Counted from the stretch's first letter, positions 46,416-59,691 are shown. The stretch: 64,000 nt of DNA from Falsigemmobacter intermedius (GCF_004054105.1 NZ_SBLC01000006.1:62001-126000); one strand, 5' to 3'. The notes: generated by a model not told the origin, from the sequence alone. A program made the numbers and translations.

Positions 46416-48278
46416 TCAGCTCTCGGCCTCGTCGAGCTTCTCCTGGGCTTCCAGCCAAAGGCCCTCAGCGCGGATCATGGCTTCTTCGATTTCCGCGAAT
46501 TTGCGGTTCCAGCCTTCCAGCTCATGGATGCCGGCCTCTTCATAAAGGCCTGGATCGGCGAGTTTGTCAGCCACTTTTGTACGCATCTCCTCAAGCTTCG
46601 CGACCCGCTCTTCGGCTTTACGCAGATCCGCACGCAGGGCGAGAATGACTTCGCGTGACGGCTTCACCCGGGCGGGGGCTGCTTTTTCCGGCCGGGCCGG
46701 GGCAGGGCTGCTCTCGCGGTCCAGAAGCTCGGCGCGGTAGGCGTCAAGGTCTTTGCCATAGGGCGTAACGCTGCCGCCTTTCACCAGCCACAGCCGGTCT
46801 GCGACCAGACCCAGCAGGTGCATATCGTGGCTGACAAGGATCACCGCACCGGTATAGGCGGTCAGCGCCTCAACAAGCGCCTCGCGGCTTTCGATATCAA
46901 GGTGGTTGGTCGGCTCGTCGAGGATCAGCAGATGCGGCGCATCGAGCGTTGCCAGCACCAGTGAGAGCCGCGCTTTCTGTCCGCCGGAGAGGCGCTTCAC
47001 CTCTGTGTCTGCCTGATCGGCGGTCAGGCCGAAACCTGCAAGACGGGCACGGAGTTTCGACTGATGCTCTTCAGGACGCTGGCGCTGAATATGCTGAAGC
47101 GGCGTCTCATCAAGATAAAGCTCATCCACCTGATGCTGGGCAAAATAGCCGATCCGCAGTTTTGAACTGCGGGTGAGGTTGCCCGACATCGCGGGAAGTT
47201 TTCCGGCGAGCAGTTTCGAGAGGGTGGATTTCCCCTCGCCGTTGCGTCCCAGCAGCGCGATGCGGTCATCCTGATCGATCCGCAGGCTCAGACCCTTCAG
47301 GATCGCCCTGCCGTCATAACCGACGGAGACACCCTCAAGGTTGAGGATCGGCGGCGAGAGTTCTTCCGGCTCAGGGAAGGTGAAGACCTGCTTTTTCGCC
47401 TCTTCAGGAGGCGTGATCGGCGTCATCTTTTCCAGCATCTTCAGACGGCTTTGCGCCTGAGCGGCCTTGGTGGCCTTGGCGCGGAAGCGGTCGACGAAGC
47501 TTTGCAGATGCGCCCGGCGCACATCCTGTTTGCGCGCCTCTGCGGTCAGAACGGCGATGCGTTCGGCCCGCTGGCGGGCGAACTGGTCGTAGTTGCCCTG
47601 CCAATAGGTCAGCTTTTTGCTGTCGAGATGCAGGATCCCGGTGACCGCGCGGTTCAGAAGGCCGCGGTCGTGGCTGATGATCAGCACGGTATGGGGGTAT
47701 TTCTGCAGATAGCTTTCCAGCCAGAGCGCACCTTCGAGGTCGAGGTAGTTGGTCGGCTCGTCGAGCAGCAGGTAATCGGGCTGGGCAAAAAGCACACCCG
47801 CCAGCGCCACCCGCATCCGCCAGCCGCCCGAGAAATCCGAGCAGGGCCGCTTCTGGGCGTCATTGTCAAAACCGAGGCCCCGCAGAATGGCCGAGGCCCG
47901 TCCTTCTGCCGACCAGGCGTCAATATCGGCCAGACGGGTCTGGATTTCACCGATCCGCGCCGGATCGGTCGCCGTTTCAGCCTCGGCCATCAGCTCTGCA
48001 CGCTCGGTATCGGCGGCCAGAACCGTGTCGATCAGCGAGGTCGAGCTTGAGGGGACTTCCTGAGCCACACCGCCGATGCGGGCGCGGGCCGGGATGCTGA
48101 TCGCGCCGCTTTCCAGCGCAAGCTCGCCCCGGATCAGCCGGAAGAGCGTGGTTTTGCCCGCACCATTGCGGCCGACAAGGCCGACCTTATGGCCGGTGGG
48201 AATGGTGGCGGAGGCCCCTTCAAAGAGCGGGCGGCCTTCGACGGAATAGGTGAGGTCATCAATGCGCAACATGCTCAT
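46416..48278 (-). CDS. ABC-F family ATP-binding protein (Uup/YheS-like)
   Basis: A cytosolic twin-ATPase without membrane domains that acts on ribosomes or translation. The 620-residue protein has domain 1 Walker A GRNGAGKTT, signature DFSGGWRMRV and LLLDEPTNYLD; the ABC-F linker (about 230-300, basic and helical); and domain 2 GRNGEGKST, LSGGQKARL and LILDEPTNHLD. A C-terminal coiled coil follows (about 550-620). ATG 48278 and 48272 are both possible, with AGGGG before the first. The exact ABC-F subgroup is uncertain. Confidence 0.93.
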   Translation of the reverse strand: MSMLRIDDLTYSVEGRPLFEGASATIPTGHKVGLVGRNGAGKTTLFRLIRGELALESGAISIPARARIGGVAQEVPSSSTSLIDTVLAADTERAELMAEAETATDPARIGEIQTRLADIDAWSAEGRASAILRGLGFDNDAQKRPCSDFSGGWRMRVALAGVLFAQPDYLLLDEPTNYLDLEGALWLESYLQKYPHTVLIISHDRGLLNRAVTGILHLDSKKLTYWQGNYDQFARQRAERIAVLTAEARKQDVRRAHLQSFVDRFRAKATKAAQAQSRLKMLEKMTPITPPEEAKKQVFTFPEPEELSPPILNLEGVSVGYDGRAILKGLSLRIDQDDRIALLGRNGEGKSTLSKLLAGKLPAMSGNLTRSSKLRIGYFAQHQVDELYLDETPLQHIQRQRPEEHQSKLRARLAGFGLTADQADTEVKRLSGGQKARLSLVLATLDAPHLLILDEPTNHLDIESREALVEALTAYTGAVILVSHDMHLLGLVADRLWLVKGGSVTPYGKDLDAYRAELLDRESSPAPARPEKAAPARVKPSREVILALRADLRKAEERVAKLEEMRTKVADKLADPGLYEEAGIHELEGWNRKFAEIEEAMIRAEGLWLEAQEKLDEAES

Positions 48279-48357
48279 GGCCTGCCCCTCTGAGGGGGGC
48301 TTGTCAATGGGATCTCGCAGACCTTCTCTGAGGCATTCCTTTTGACAGGCACAGATC

Positions 48358-48780
48358 ATGCGTTTTCTTTCGGCTTCTCTGGTCCCGATCACCCTTGGCT
48401 TTCTGGCAGGGCCCCTCTTTGCCGGCAGCGGTGAGCATAATTTTCAGGCGCCTTCGGGCAATATTCACTGCGTGATGCAGGAATATGAAGAGCCGCAGAA
48501 TGTCCGCTGCGACATCATTGAGGGCACTCTCACCCATCGCAGGCGCCCCAAAGACTGCGATCTCGATTACGGGCAGGCCTTCTATGTGGATGCCCGCGGG
48601 CGCGGTGAGGTGGCCTGTCACGGCGATACCATCGTCAACCGCCGGGCGCGGGTGCTGAACTATGGCGAGAGCATCAATCTGGGCGGCGTCTGGTGCACCT
48701 CTGAGCGCAGTGGCATGACCTGCCGCAACAGTGCAGGCCACGGATTTTCGCTGTCGCGGGCAAAGCAGCATGTTTTCTGA
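48358..48780 (+). CDS. Secreted cysteine-rich protein, DUF6636-like
   Basis: A 140-residue protein with a signal peptide (residues 1-22, ending LFAG) and six cysteines (38, 51, 67, 87, 113, 122) that could form three disulfides in the periplasm. Conserved-looking motifs are FQAPSGNIHCVM, RRPKDCDLDYGQAF and GMTCRNSAGHGFSLSR, which I associate with the DUF6636 family. Function unknown. It diverges from the ABC-F gene. TTGACA lies just before the ATG, too close to act as its -35. Confidence 0.78.
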   Translation: MRFLSASLVPITLGFLAGPLFAGSGEHNFQAPSGNIHCVMQEYEEPQNVRCDIIEGTLTHRRRPKDCDLDYGQAFYVDARGRGEVACHGDTIVNRRARVLNYGESINLGGVWCTSERSGMTCRNSAGHGFSLSRAKQHVF

Positions 48781-48786
48781 GGGCCT

Positions 48787-48810
48787 CCCCCATCTGGTGG
48801 GGGCGCTTTT
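48787..48810 (+). terminator. Terminator after the DUF6636-like gene
   Basis: CCCCCA (48787-48792) pairs with TGGGGG (48798-48803), followed by CGC and TTTT. Moderate strength. Confidence 0.7.
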
Positions 48811-48871
48811 GCCGGTGAATTTCCCATAGTGCCGCTGCCCGTAAGGGACTTTGAGATTGAACTTTTTAAGC
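48811..48871 (+). other. Short segment between two terminators
   Basis: Sixty-one bases separate the DUF6636 terminator from a second, stronger terminator. No open frame with a ribosome site is visible. It could be the body of a small RNA or a tail reached by read-through. Confidence 0.25.
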
Positions 48872-48897
48872 GACCCGCCTCTGGCGGGTCTTTTTTT
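48872..48897 (+). terminator. Orphan strong terminator upstream of ndk
   Basis: GACCCGCC (48872-48879) pairs with GGCGGGTC (48883-48890) across a three-base loop, followed by seven T. No annotated gene ends directly before it. Confidence 0.92.
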
Positions 48898-49091
48898 ATC
48901 TGTCTGCCCTTTTGTTCGTCCGGGCCTTTGCGGGCCTTCGGGTTTGATGCAGTGCGCAGGCCCGGTTTCTGTGAGGCCGCCTTCGCATTTCGCGCGGCAT
49001 TCTCTTTCCAAGCGGGCTTTGCCATGCTAGCAGGGCCGCGCAAGGAGCTGCGCATGGGGCGCGGTTCTCTCCAGATATTTCAGAGGGCATC
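48898..49091 (+). promoter_or_regulatory. ndk leader/promoter region
   Basis: This 194-base stretch completes the 311-base gap before ndk and must contain its promoter. A TTTGCCATGCTAGCA segment around 49017-49031 includes an extended -10-like TGCTAGC, but I see no convincing -35. CAGAGGG precedes the ndk ATG. Confidence 0.3.
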
Positions 49092-49514
49092 ATGGCCATC
49101 GAACGCACCCTGTCGATCATCAAGCCGGACGCAACCAAGCGCAACCTGACCGGCAAGATCAACGCGAAATTCGAAGAAGCCGGTCTGCGCATCGTCGCTC
49201 AGAAGCGCATCCAGCTGACCCTGGCACAAGCCGGTCAGTTCTACGCTGAGCACAAAGAGCGTCCCTTCTTCGGCGAACTGACCGAATTCATGGTCTCTGA
49301 GCCGGTCGTCGTTCAGGTTCTGGAAGGCGAAGGCGCCATCCTGAAAAACCGTGAAGTCATGGGCGCAACCAACCCGGCGAACGCCGATGAGGGCACCATC
49401 CGTAAAGAGTTCGCGCTCTCGGTTGGCGAAAACTCGGTTCACGGCTCGGATTCCGAAGCTGCTGCAGCGCGCGAAATTGCTTTCTTCTTCTCGGGCCTCG
49501 AACTGGTTGGCTGA
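49092..49514 (+). CDS. ndk: Nucleoside diphosphate kinase
   Basis: It balances nucleoside triphosphate pools by ping-pong phosphotransfer. The 140-residue protein begins [18 protein letters not shown] and carries the phosphorylated His117 in NSVHGSDS. Length and motif are canonical. Codon usage looks restricted and typical of a highly expressed gene. It has its own terminator. Confidence 0.98.
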   Translation: MAIERTLSIIKPDATKRNLTGKINAKFEEAGLRIVAQKRIQLTLAQAGQFYAEHKERPFFGELTEFMVSEPVVVQVLEGEGAILKNREVMGATNPANADEGTIRKEFALSVGENSVHGSDSEAAAAREIAFFFSGLELVG

Positions 49515-49540
49515 TTGCCGCCTTTGAGCTGAGTATCGGG

Positions 49541-49569
49541 AAAGGCCGCCTTAGAGAGGCGGCCTTTTT
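49541..49569 (+). terminator. Rho-independent terminator after ndk
   Basis: AAAGGCCGCCT (49541-49551) pairs with AGGCGGCCTTT (49557-49567) across TAGAG, with five T at 49565-49569. Confidence 0.94.
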
Positions 49570-49668
49570 CTTATGTGTGGCCGCCGGGTGGGGCGGATGC
49601 CTCTGCCCGGGCTCTGGTGTGGCTTTGGGGATGGACTGATCTTTGGGGTGGTTTTTTGGGGCAGCCTC

Positions 49669-49718
49669 GCGGGGGCTGCCTGCCCCCGCACCCCCGGGAG
49701 TATTTGGAAAAGCCAAAG
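49669..49718 (+). repeat. Dispersed 3'-end element, copy D
   Basis: GCGGGGGC (49669-49676) pairs with GCCCCCGC (49682-49689), followed by CCCCCGGGAGTATTTGG and AAAAGCCAAAG. It is the best-preserved copy together with A. It lies about 100 bases after the ndk terminator, in the ndk direction, and converges on the TfoX-domain gene. Confidence 0.75.
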
Positions 49719-49775
49719 CAGGGGATGGGCGGTTAAGCGTTTGTGCCGGGGCGGGCGGGATGCTGTCGCGGCTCC

Positions 49776-50114
49776 TCAGGCGCGGATGCCGTAGAAGTCG
49801 AGCGCCATGGCCAGCGCGCGGGGCAGGCCTTCGGCGGAGGGATCTTTTGTGGTGGCGACGAGGGCGTCGAAGGCGCGACGCAGGGCCGCTTTCTCTGCGC
49901 CCCGGCAGTCATTCCAGGGGCGGCCCTGGAGAGCCATGTGAAGCACGTAATAGCTGATGAAATGCGGACGCTGTCCGGATTGTAACAGGCGCCGGTAGCC
50001 CTCATCGGCGCCGATCTCCCGCAGAGTTTCGGCGTCGGGGACGCCCGCGCGAAGAAAGGCCGCTTCAGAGGCGGGACCGAGGTTTTTAATCGAAGAGATC
50101 GCTGTGCCGCTCAT
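49776..50114 (-). CDS. TfoX C-terminal-domain protein
   Basis: A 112-residue stand-alone TfoX/Sxy C-terminal domain (helix-hairpin-helix-like): ISSIKNLGPASEAAFLRAGVPDAETLREIGADEGY. In gammaproteobacteria TfoX/Sxy regulates competence with CRP, but the isolated C-domain is widespread in alphaproteobacteria and its role is unknown. No N-terminal TfoX domain is present on either side. Confidence 0.85.
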   Translation of the reverse strand: MSGTAISSIKNLGPASEAAFLRAGVPDAETLREIGADEGYRRLLQSGQRPHFISYYVLHMALQGRPWNDCRGAEKAALRRAFDALVATTKDPSAEGLPRALAMALDFYGIRA

Positions 50115-50207
50115 GGGCGCAGAGTGCCGCTGGCTGAGGGGGCATGCAAGAGGGCGCAGCTTTGGCCTGAAATGCGAAGCGCGCCGGAAGCGGCGCGCGT
50201 CAGTCGT

Positions 50208-50339
50208 TCAGATCGAGGCCCAGTCGGTGAAGCGGGTGCTTCCCTGCTGCTGCTGGCCGGAGCCGGTCTGCGAGCCCTGTTGCTGCGGGGCGGGGGCGGC
50301 GGGCTGGCGGCTGCCCGATTGGCTCTGATTGCTGCTCAT
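50208..50339 (-). CDS. Q/S-rich micro-protein (43 aa), unknown function
   Basis: A possible small protein beginning MSSNQSQSGSRQP, with Q-rich runs and the C-terminus TRFTDWASI. The end looks specific rather than random, and I recall similar FTDWA(A/S)I endings in Rhodobacteraceae small proteins. The ribosome site before ATG 50339 is weak, and in-frame codons extend to 50390. No signal peptide or membrane segment. Confidence 0.45.
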   Translation of the reverse strand: MSSNQSQSGSRQPAAPAPQQQGSQTGSGQQQQGSTRFTDWASI

Positions 50340-50526
50340 GATGCGTTCATCTCTGCAAAACACCCGGTTGATACGGGCCGTGCGGGGCATCTAAGAAGGA
50401 TCTGCATTTTCTTCAAGTCTTCGACACCCCGCGCCTGCTGCAGAACTGTCCGGCGTGCCGAAGTGTCGCGAATGGGCCACAGAAGGCCGGGGAGGTTCTG
50501 ACTTTTGGGACGGCACGGGCGCGCGC

Positions 50527-51294
50527 TCAGGCGCCGAAATTCGTCTGTCTGAGGAAGAAGATCACCGTCATCACCGCGCCTACAAGGGTCACAAAGCCCC
50601 GCAGCAGGGTGGTGTTTGTGATGCGGCGGCTGAGGCGTGCACCGAGATAGCCGCCGAGCGCGGAGGCCAGAGCCAGGGGCAGCGCGGCCTGCCAGTCGAT
50701 GATCCCCGCCAGGATGAAGGTTGCGGTTGAGACCACGGAGAGCACCGAGGAGACCACGCTTTTCAGTCCGTTCATGGCATGGAGATTGCGAAAGCCCAAG
50801 AGGGTGAAGGCCGCGAGCAGCACAATCCCCAGCCCGCCGTTGAAATAGCCGCCGTAGATCGCCACCGCGAGCAGCAGGAGCGCGGAGGTGAGCCAGCCCG
50901 CCTCAGCGGCACCGGCCCGGCGCAGCCTCTCCATCAGTTGCGGCCCGAAGGCAAAGAGCAGCGTCGCTGCCAGCAAGAGCCAGGGAACGATGCCGGTGAA
51001 GACACTGGCCGGGGTAATGACCAGCAGGATCGCGCCGATCACGCCGCCGAGGGCTGAGAGAATGAGGAGGTGCCGGAGCGGCAGGGCGCCGCCGGATTGC
51101 AGGTCGTGGCGAAATCCCCAGGAGCTGCTCAGATAGCCCGGAAGGGCCGCGAGGGTGGCGGTGGCATTGGCGGTGATCGGCGGGACCCCGGCCCAGACGA
51201 GGGCGGGAAAGCTGAGGAAGGTCCCGCCTCCGGCGACGGCGTTGAGAACACCCGCCGCAAATCCTGCGCCAATCAGCACCAGCCATTCCTGCAT
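50527..51294 (-). CDS. TSUP-family (TauE/SafE) membrane transporter
   Basis: A 255-residue inner-membrane protein with about eight hydrophobic segments. The duplicated family motifs are visible: GFAAGVLNAVAGGGTFLSFPAL at the N-terminus and GGYFNGGLGIVLLAAF with MNGLKSVVSSVLS in the second half. Relatives export sulfite, sulfonates or related anions; the substrate here is unknown. GGGAGG precedes the ATG. Confidence 0.92.
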   Translation of the reverse strand: MQEWLVLIGAGFAAGVLNAVAGGGTFLSFPALVWAGVPPITANATATLAALPGYLSSSWGFRHDLQSGGALPLRHLLILSALGGVIGAILLVITPASVFTGIVPWLLLAATLLFAFGPQLMERLRRAGAAEAGWLTSALLLLAVAIYGGYFNGGLGIVLLAAFTLLGFRNLHAMNGLKSVVSSVLSVVSTATFILAGIIDWQAALPLALASALGGYLGARLSRRITNTTLLRGFVTLVGAVMTVIFFLRQTNFGA

Positions 51295-51460
51295 GCCCTG
51301 CCTCCCGATCTGAGTTGCATAATTTTTATGCAGTCTTAGCGGATCGCTGAGAGGGCGGCCATGGCAAAATGCCGCAGGTCTCTGCCGCTGCAGCCTGGTC
51401 TCCTGAGGTGGCAGGGGGAGGGGGCCTGTGGTGCTTTTCTTTCACGCGCGCCGGGCCTAA

Positions 51461-55812
<4,352 letters not shown>

Positions 55813-55861
55813 GCAGAACATAAGTTCCCTCCGCCGGAGCCGCGGAGCGGCGTTTGTTACG

Positions 55862-55891
55862 AAAAAGGCGGGCCTTTCAGCCCGCCTTTTT
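55862..55891. terminator. Bidirectional terminator between recG and ntrX
   Basis: AAAAAGGCGGGC (55862-55873) pairs with GCCCGCCTTTTT (55880-55891) across a six-base loop. A and T runs on both sides serve the convergent recG and ntr transcripts. Confidence 0.95.
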
Positions 55892-55913
55892 CCATGTCTC
55901 AGAGCCTGCGAGG

Positions 55914-57296
55914 TCACTCTTCCTCGTCTTTGCCGCCCTTGCCGGTGACGACCCCAAGCGATTTCAGCTTGCGGTGCAGGGCGGAGCGCTCCATCCCCAC
56001 AAAACTTGCGGTGCGCGAGATATTTCCGCCAAAGCGCTGGATCTGGGTCAGCAGATATTCCCGCTCAAAAACTTCGCGGGCCTCGCGCAGCGGCAGGGTG
56101 GCGATCTGGCCGCCAAGGCTCAGCCGTCCTTCTTCGCTGCCGGTTTCGCTCTCCCCCTGAAGCTCGCGCGGGGTGATCGGATCGCTGCTCTCGCCAAGGA
56201 TCAGCACCCGCTCGACCAGATTGCGCAGCTGACGCACATTGCCCGGCCAGGGCATGGTCTGCAAAAGCGCCTCGGCCTCAGAGGACAGCTCACGCAGCGG
56301 CAGGCCCTGGGTTTTGTGCAGGGTCTCGATGAAGTGCTGCGCCAGAAGCGGGATATCCTCGCGTCGCTCGCTCAGCCCGGGGACATGGACCGGCACCACG
56401 TTCAACCGGTCATAAAGCTCCTGACGGAAGCGGCCTGCCGCGATTTCCTGACGCAGATCGCGCGAAGTGGAGGAGATCACCCGCAGATCGACCCGCACAC
56501 GGTCCGCGCTGCCAACCCGGGTAAAGGTCTGATCGACCAGAACACGCAGGATCTTGCTTTGGGTGACGGTGGGCATATCGGCCACCTCATCGAGATAGAC
56601 CACGCCACCATGCGCGAGTTCCAGCAGGCCCTTTTCCACCCCGCGGCCCGGCGTCTCACGGCCAAAGAGCACCTCCTCCATCCGTTCCGGCTCAATCATC
56701 GCGGCCGAGACCGAGACGAAAGGCCCCGAAGCCCGGGCGGAGTTTGAGTGGATGTAGCGTGCCGCCACCTCTTTTCCGGCCCCCGAGGGGCCGGTCAGCA
56801 TGACGCGGCCGTTGGATTTGGTCACCTTATCAAGCTGGCTTTTCAGGCTGCGGAAGGCGGCGGACTGGCCCACCAGATCCGCAGCGGTGACATCCTTGCG
56901 CTTCAGCTCGACGTTTTCGCGGCGCAGGCGGCTGGTTTCCATCGCGCGGGCGACCACCACCAGAAGCTGGTCGATATTGAAGGGCTTTTCGATGAAGTCG
57001 TAAGCGCCCTGTTTGATCGCCGCCACAGCGAGTTCGATATTGCCATGGCCCGAGATGATAACCACCGGTACCCCGGGATTGTCGCGCCGCACGGTTTTAA
57101 GGATATCAATCCCGTCCATCCGGCTGTCTTTCAGCCAGATATCAAGGATCATCAGCGCCGGAGGTGCTCTGTTAATCGCCTCCAGACATTCGTCCGAATT
57201 GGCGGCAAGACGGGTCTGATAGCCTTCGTCCTTCAGAATATCGGAAATCAGTTCGCGAATGTCGCGTTCATCATCAACGATCAGAATATCGGCCAT
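55914..57296 (-). CDS. ntrX: Nitrogen-regulation response regulator NtrX
   Basis: Response regulator paired with NtrY in nitrogen and redox control. The 460-residue protein has a receiver with phospho-acceptor Asp52 (LDIWLKD). Its AAA+ domain has Walker A GPSGAGKE, LDEVADMP, and the LRQLRNLVERV-type sensor region. A C-terminal Fis helix-turn-helix (NISRTASFVGMERSALHRKL) follows. The sigma-54 contact loop GAFTGA is absent; the stretch reads FGRETPGRGVEKGLLELA. GTG 57299 precedes ATG 57296; GGGAG spacing favours 57296. Confidence 0.95.
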   Translation of the reverse strand: MADILIVDDERDIRELISDILKDEGYQTRLAANSDECLEAINRAPPALMILDIWLKDSRMDGIDILKTVRRDNPGVPVVIISGHGNIELAVAAIKQGAYDFIEKPFNIDQLLVVVARAMETSRLRRENVELKRKDVTAADLVGQSAAFRSLKSQLDKVTKSNGRVMLTGPSGAGKEVAARYIHSNSARASGPFVSVSAAMIEPERMEEVLFGRETPGRGVEKGLLELAHGGVVYLDEVADMPTVTQSKILRVLVDQTFTRVGSADRVRVDLRVISSTSRDLRQEIAAGRFRQELYDRLNVVPVHVPGLSERREDIPLLAQHFIETLHKTQGLPLRELSSEAEALLQTMPWPGNVRQLRNLVERVLILGESSDPITPRELQGESETGSEEGRLSLGGQIATLPLREAREVFEREYLLTQIQRFGGNISRTASFVGMERSALHRKLKSLGVVTGKGGKDEEE

Positions 57297-57308
57297 CACG
57301 GGTCTCCC

Positions 57309-59558
57309 TTATTGTGTGTGACGGCTGCGCCGGGGCGCAGCCACCGCGAGCGGCAGGCGGATGACCGCCATGGCGCCGGGCCGGTCGGTGCCCCCGATGA
57401 GGGGCGCATCCTCCAGCATCAGCGTACCGCCATGTTCTTCAATGATTTTGCGCACGATCGGCAGGCCAAGGCCGGTGCCCTTCGCGCGGGTGGTAACATA
57501 GGGTTCAAAAAGGCTGGAGCGGTCTTCAGGAAGGCCGCTGCCATTGTCGGAAATCCGCAGGACCGCAGAGGGGCCTTCGGTGGTCAGTTCAATCAAAATC
57601 AACGGCGTATGTGACTGCGGCGCATCCTTGTCGCGGAAGGCGACAATGGCCTCACCTGCGTTTTTCAAAAGATTGGTCAGGGCCTGGCCGATCATGGTGC
57701 TGTCGAGCGGCAGGGTCAGCGGCTCTTCGGGCAGGCGGGTTTCAAAGTGCACATCGGGCTGGCCCGCATCCTGCAAAAGCACCGCATCGCGCACCAGTTT
57801 CACCAGGTTCTCGTCGCGGGTTTCGGGAACCGGCATCCGGGCGAATTTAGAGAATTCATCGACGATGCGGCGCAGATCGCCGGTCTGGCGCACGATCACA
57901 TCGACCAGATTTTCCAGCGCCTCGTAGTTTTCTTCATCCAGCTTCGGGCCAAAGCGACGGCGGATCCGCTCAGCGGAAAGTTGAATGGGGGTGAGCGGGT
58001 TCTTGATCTCATGGGCAATGCGGCGCGCCACATCCCCCCAGGCCGCCATCCGCTGCGCGGTCACAAGATCGGTCACATCGTCAAAGGCCACCACATAGCC
58101 TTCGGCGATATTCTCATCCGAAAAGCGCGGCGCGATGCGGACCAGCAGGCTCTCCATCCGGTTTTTGCGGGTCAGGCGGATCTCTTCCTGAGCCGTGGTC
58201 TCATTCTCGCGGGCATGCTGATAAAGCGTGGCAAATTCCGGCACCAGAAGCGCCAGGGGGCCGCCCTGATCCTCCTGCTGCAGATCCAGCAGACGGCGGG
58301 CCGATCGGTTGAGGAAGACCACCTGGCCCTCGGCATCAAGCCCGATCACCCCAGCAGTGACGGAGGCCAGCACGGAATCAAAGAGCCGCCGCTGCGCCTC
58401 GGTGACGGCGTGATTGCGGTTGAGCGCTTCATGCTGGTGTTTCAGCTGCCGCGCCATGCGGTTGAAGCTGTGGCCCAGAAGCGCAATCTCATCGCCGGAA
58501 TGAGTGGGGGCGACGCGGACATCAAAGTCCCCTTTCCCGACGCGGGCCACAGCCCCTGCCAGTTCGCCGACCGGGCGGGCAAGGCGCTCTGCGATCCAAA
58601 GTCCCATCCAGACCGCTGCAAGGATCAGGATGAGTGCAAAACCGATGTAGAGAAGGCCAAACTGAAAGAGTTGCCGCCCGCGCTCGGCTTCAAGCTGGTT
58701 GTAAAGCCGCACGCTCTCTTGGGTGTCGTCCAAAAGCCGCAGCAGCGTGCCGTCAACCGTGCGGCTGACATAGATCAGCCGGTCGAGCAGATCGGGCAGC
58801 AGCATGAGCACGCGAAATTCGTTGTTCGGCCAGTCCTGGATCAGCACCGTCTCGCCGTTGATGGCGCGGGCCAGTTCCTCAGGCGTGGGCTTTTCAAAAT
58901 CAAAGAGATAGGAACGCTCGCCCCGGGCGCGGATCTCGCCGGTGCCGTCAATCACAAATGCCTCGCGCAGGCCGCGCTGAAGCTGGGCCTGCTCCTGGGT
59001 CAGAAAGAGCCGCATATCGCCGTCATTGGTGACGATCCCGGTCTGGCGCGCATGGCCGAGGCGCGAGGAGAGCGATGTGGTGTCATCGACGAGGGCGCGG
59101 CGCTGCTCTGCCTCATAGGCTTCAGCCGCCGAGCGTGAGGCCCCGATGACCGAGCGGACCCGGTCTGAAAACCAGCCCTCTAGGCCGATATTGATCGTCA
59201 GAACCGCAAAAATTGCGATGAGAATGGTGGGCACCAGCGCCACAAAGGCGAAGATGCCTGAGAGCCGCAGATGCAGCCGCGAGCCGGACTGCTGCGCCCG
59301 CCGCCCCGCCAGAACCCGCAGAACCGTGTTCAGAACCAGGGCCGCCAGCAGCAGGATATAGACCATATCCGCCAGCAGCACCGCCCTGAGCCAGCGCGAG
59401 ATCGAGCGTTCTCCGAAAGGGCCAAGGACCAGAAAGGTCAATACGGCCAGCAATGGCCCCAGCACCACCAGTCCGAGCTGGAAGGTGGTGCGCACGGAGC
59501 GCGACCGCATAAGGCCGTAAACACGGTCCCAGAACCCTGGCAGTGCCGTCACCTGCAC
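57309..59558 (-). CDS. ntrY: Nitrogen-regulation sensor histidine kinase NtrY
   Basis: A membrane kinase. The 749-residue protein has about three N-terminal membrane segments, a large periplasmic region (about 130-300), and another membrane segment before a HAMP domain (LARPVGELAGAVARVGKGDFDV). PAS, HisKA ([20 protein letters not shown]) and HATPase (SDNGSGLPE, TGLGLPIVRK) domains follow. GTG 59558 is chosen because GGGAGGAGAGGGG sits just upstream. An ATG at 59606 lacks a ribosome site but would extend the frame by 16 residues. Confidence 0.94.
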   Translation of the reverse strand: MQVTALPGFWDRVYGLMRSRSVRTTFQLGLVVLGPLLAVLTFLVLGPFGERSISRWLRAVLLADMVYILLLAALVLNTVLRVLAGRRAQQSGSRLHLRLSGIFAFVALVPTILIAIFAVLTINIGLEGWFSDRVRSVIGASRSAAEAYEAEQRRALVDDTTSLSSRLGHARQTGIVTNDGDMRLFLTQEQAQLQRGLREAFVIDGTGEIRARGERSYLFDFEKPTPEELARAINGETVLIQDWPNNEFRVLMLLPDLLDRLIYVSRTVDGTLLRLLDDTQESVRLYNQLEAERGRQLFQFGLLYIGFALILILAAVWMGLWIAERLARPVGELAGAVARVGKGDFDVRVAPTHSGDEIALLGHSFNRMARQLKHQHEALNRNHAVTEAQRRLFDSVLASVTAGVIGLDAEGQVVFLNRSARRLLDLQQEDQGGPLALLVPEFATLYQHARENETTAQEEIRLTRKNRMESLLVRIAPRFSDENIAEGYVVAFDDVTDLVTAQRMAAWGDVARRIAHEIKNPLTPIQLSAERIRRRFGPKLDEENYEALENLVDVIVRQTGDLRRIVDEFSKFARMPVPETRDENLVKLVRDAVLLQDAGQPDVHFETRLPEEPLTLPLDSTMIGQALTNLLKNAGEAIVAFRDKDAPQSHTPLILIELTTEGPSAVLRISDNGSGLPEDRSSLFEPYVTTRAKGTGLGLPIVRKIIEEHGGTLMLEDAPLIGGTDRPGAMAVIRLPLAVAAPRRSRHTQ

Positions 59559-59691
59559 CTGTGCCCCTCTCCTCCCGGCCACAGACAGCCGGGCGAGACC
59601 TGGCATATCCGGGGGGCGCTAATGCGCAAACCTCAACATCTTCGGGGCGACGCGCGGGGTAAGACCGCTTCGCAACGCCCCTGTTGCTGTT

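Noticed and set aside
45650-46648. 332-codon plus-strand frame over the purB-marC gap and marC
   Set aside because: Antisense to marC with extreme Q/G/R/D composition; it also runs through repeat copy C.
48343-48348. Consensus-like TTGACA just before the DUF6636-like ATG as its promoter
   Set aside because: It lies about ten bases before the start codon, so transcription would begin inside the gene.
49776-50114. TfoX-domain gene as evidence of a competence locus
   Set aside because: Only the C-terminal domain is present and no com or pil genes lie nearby.
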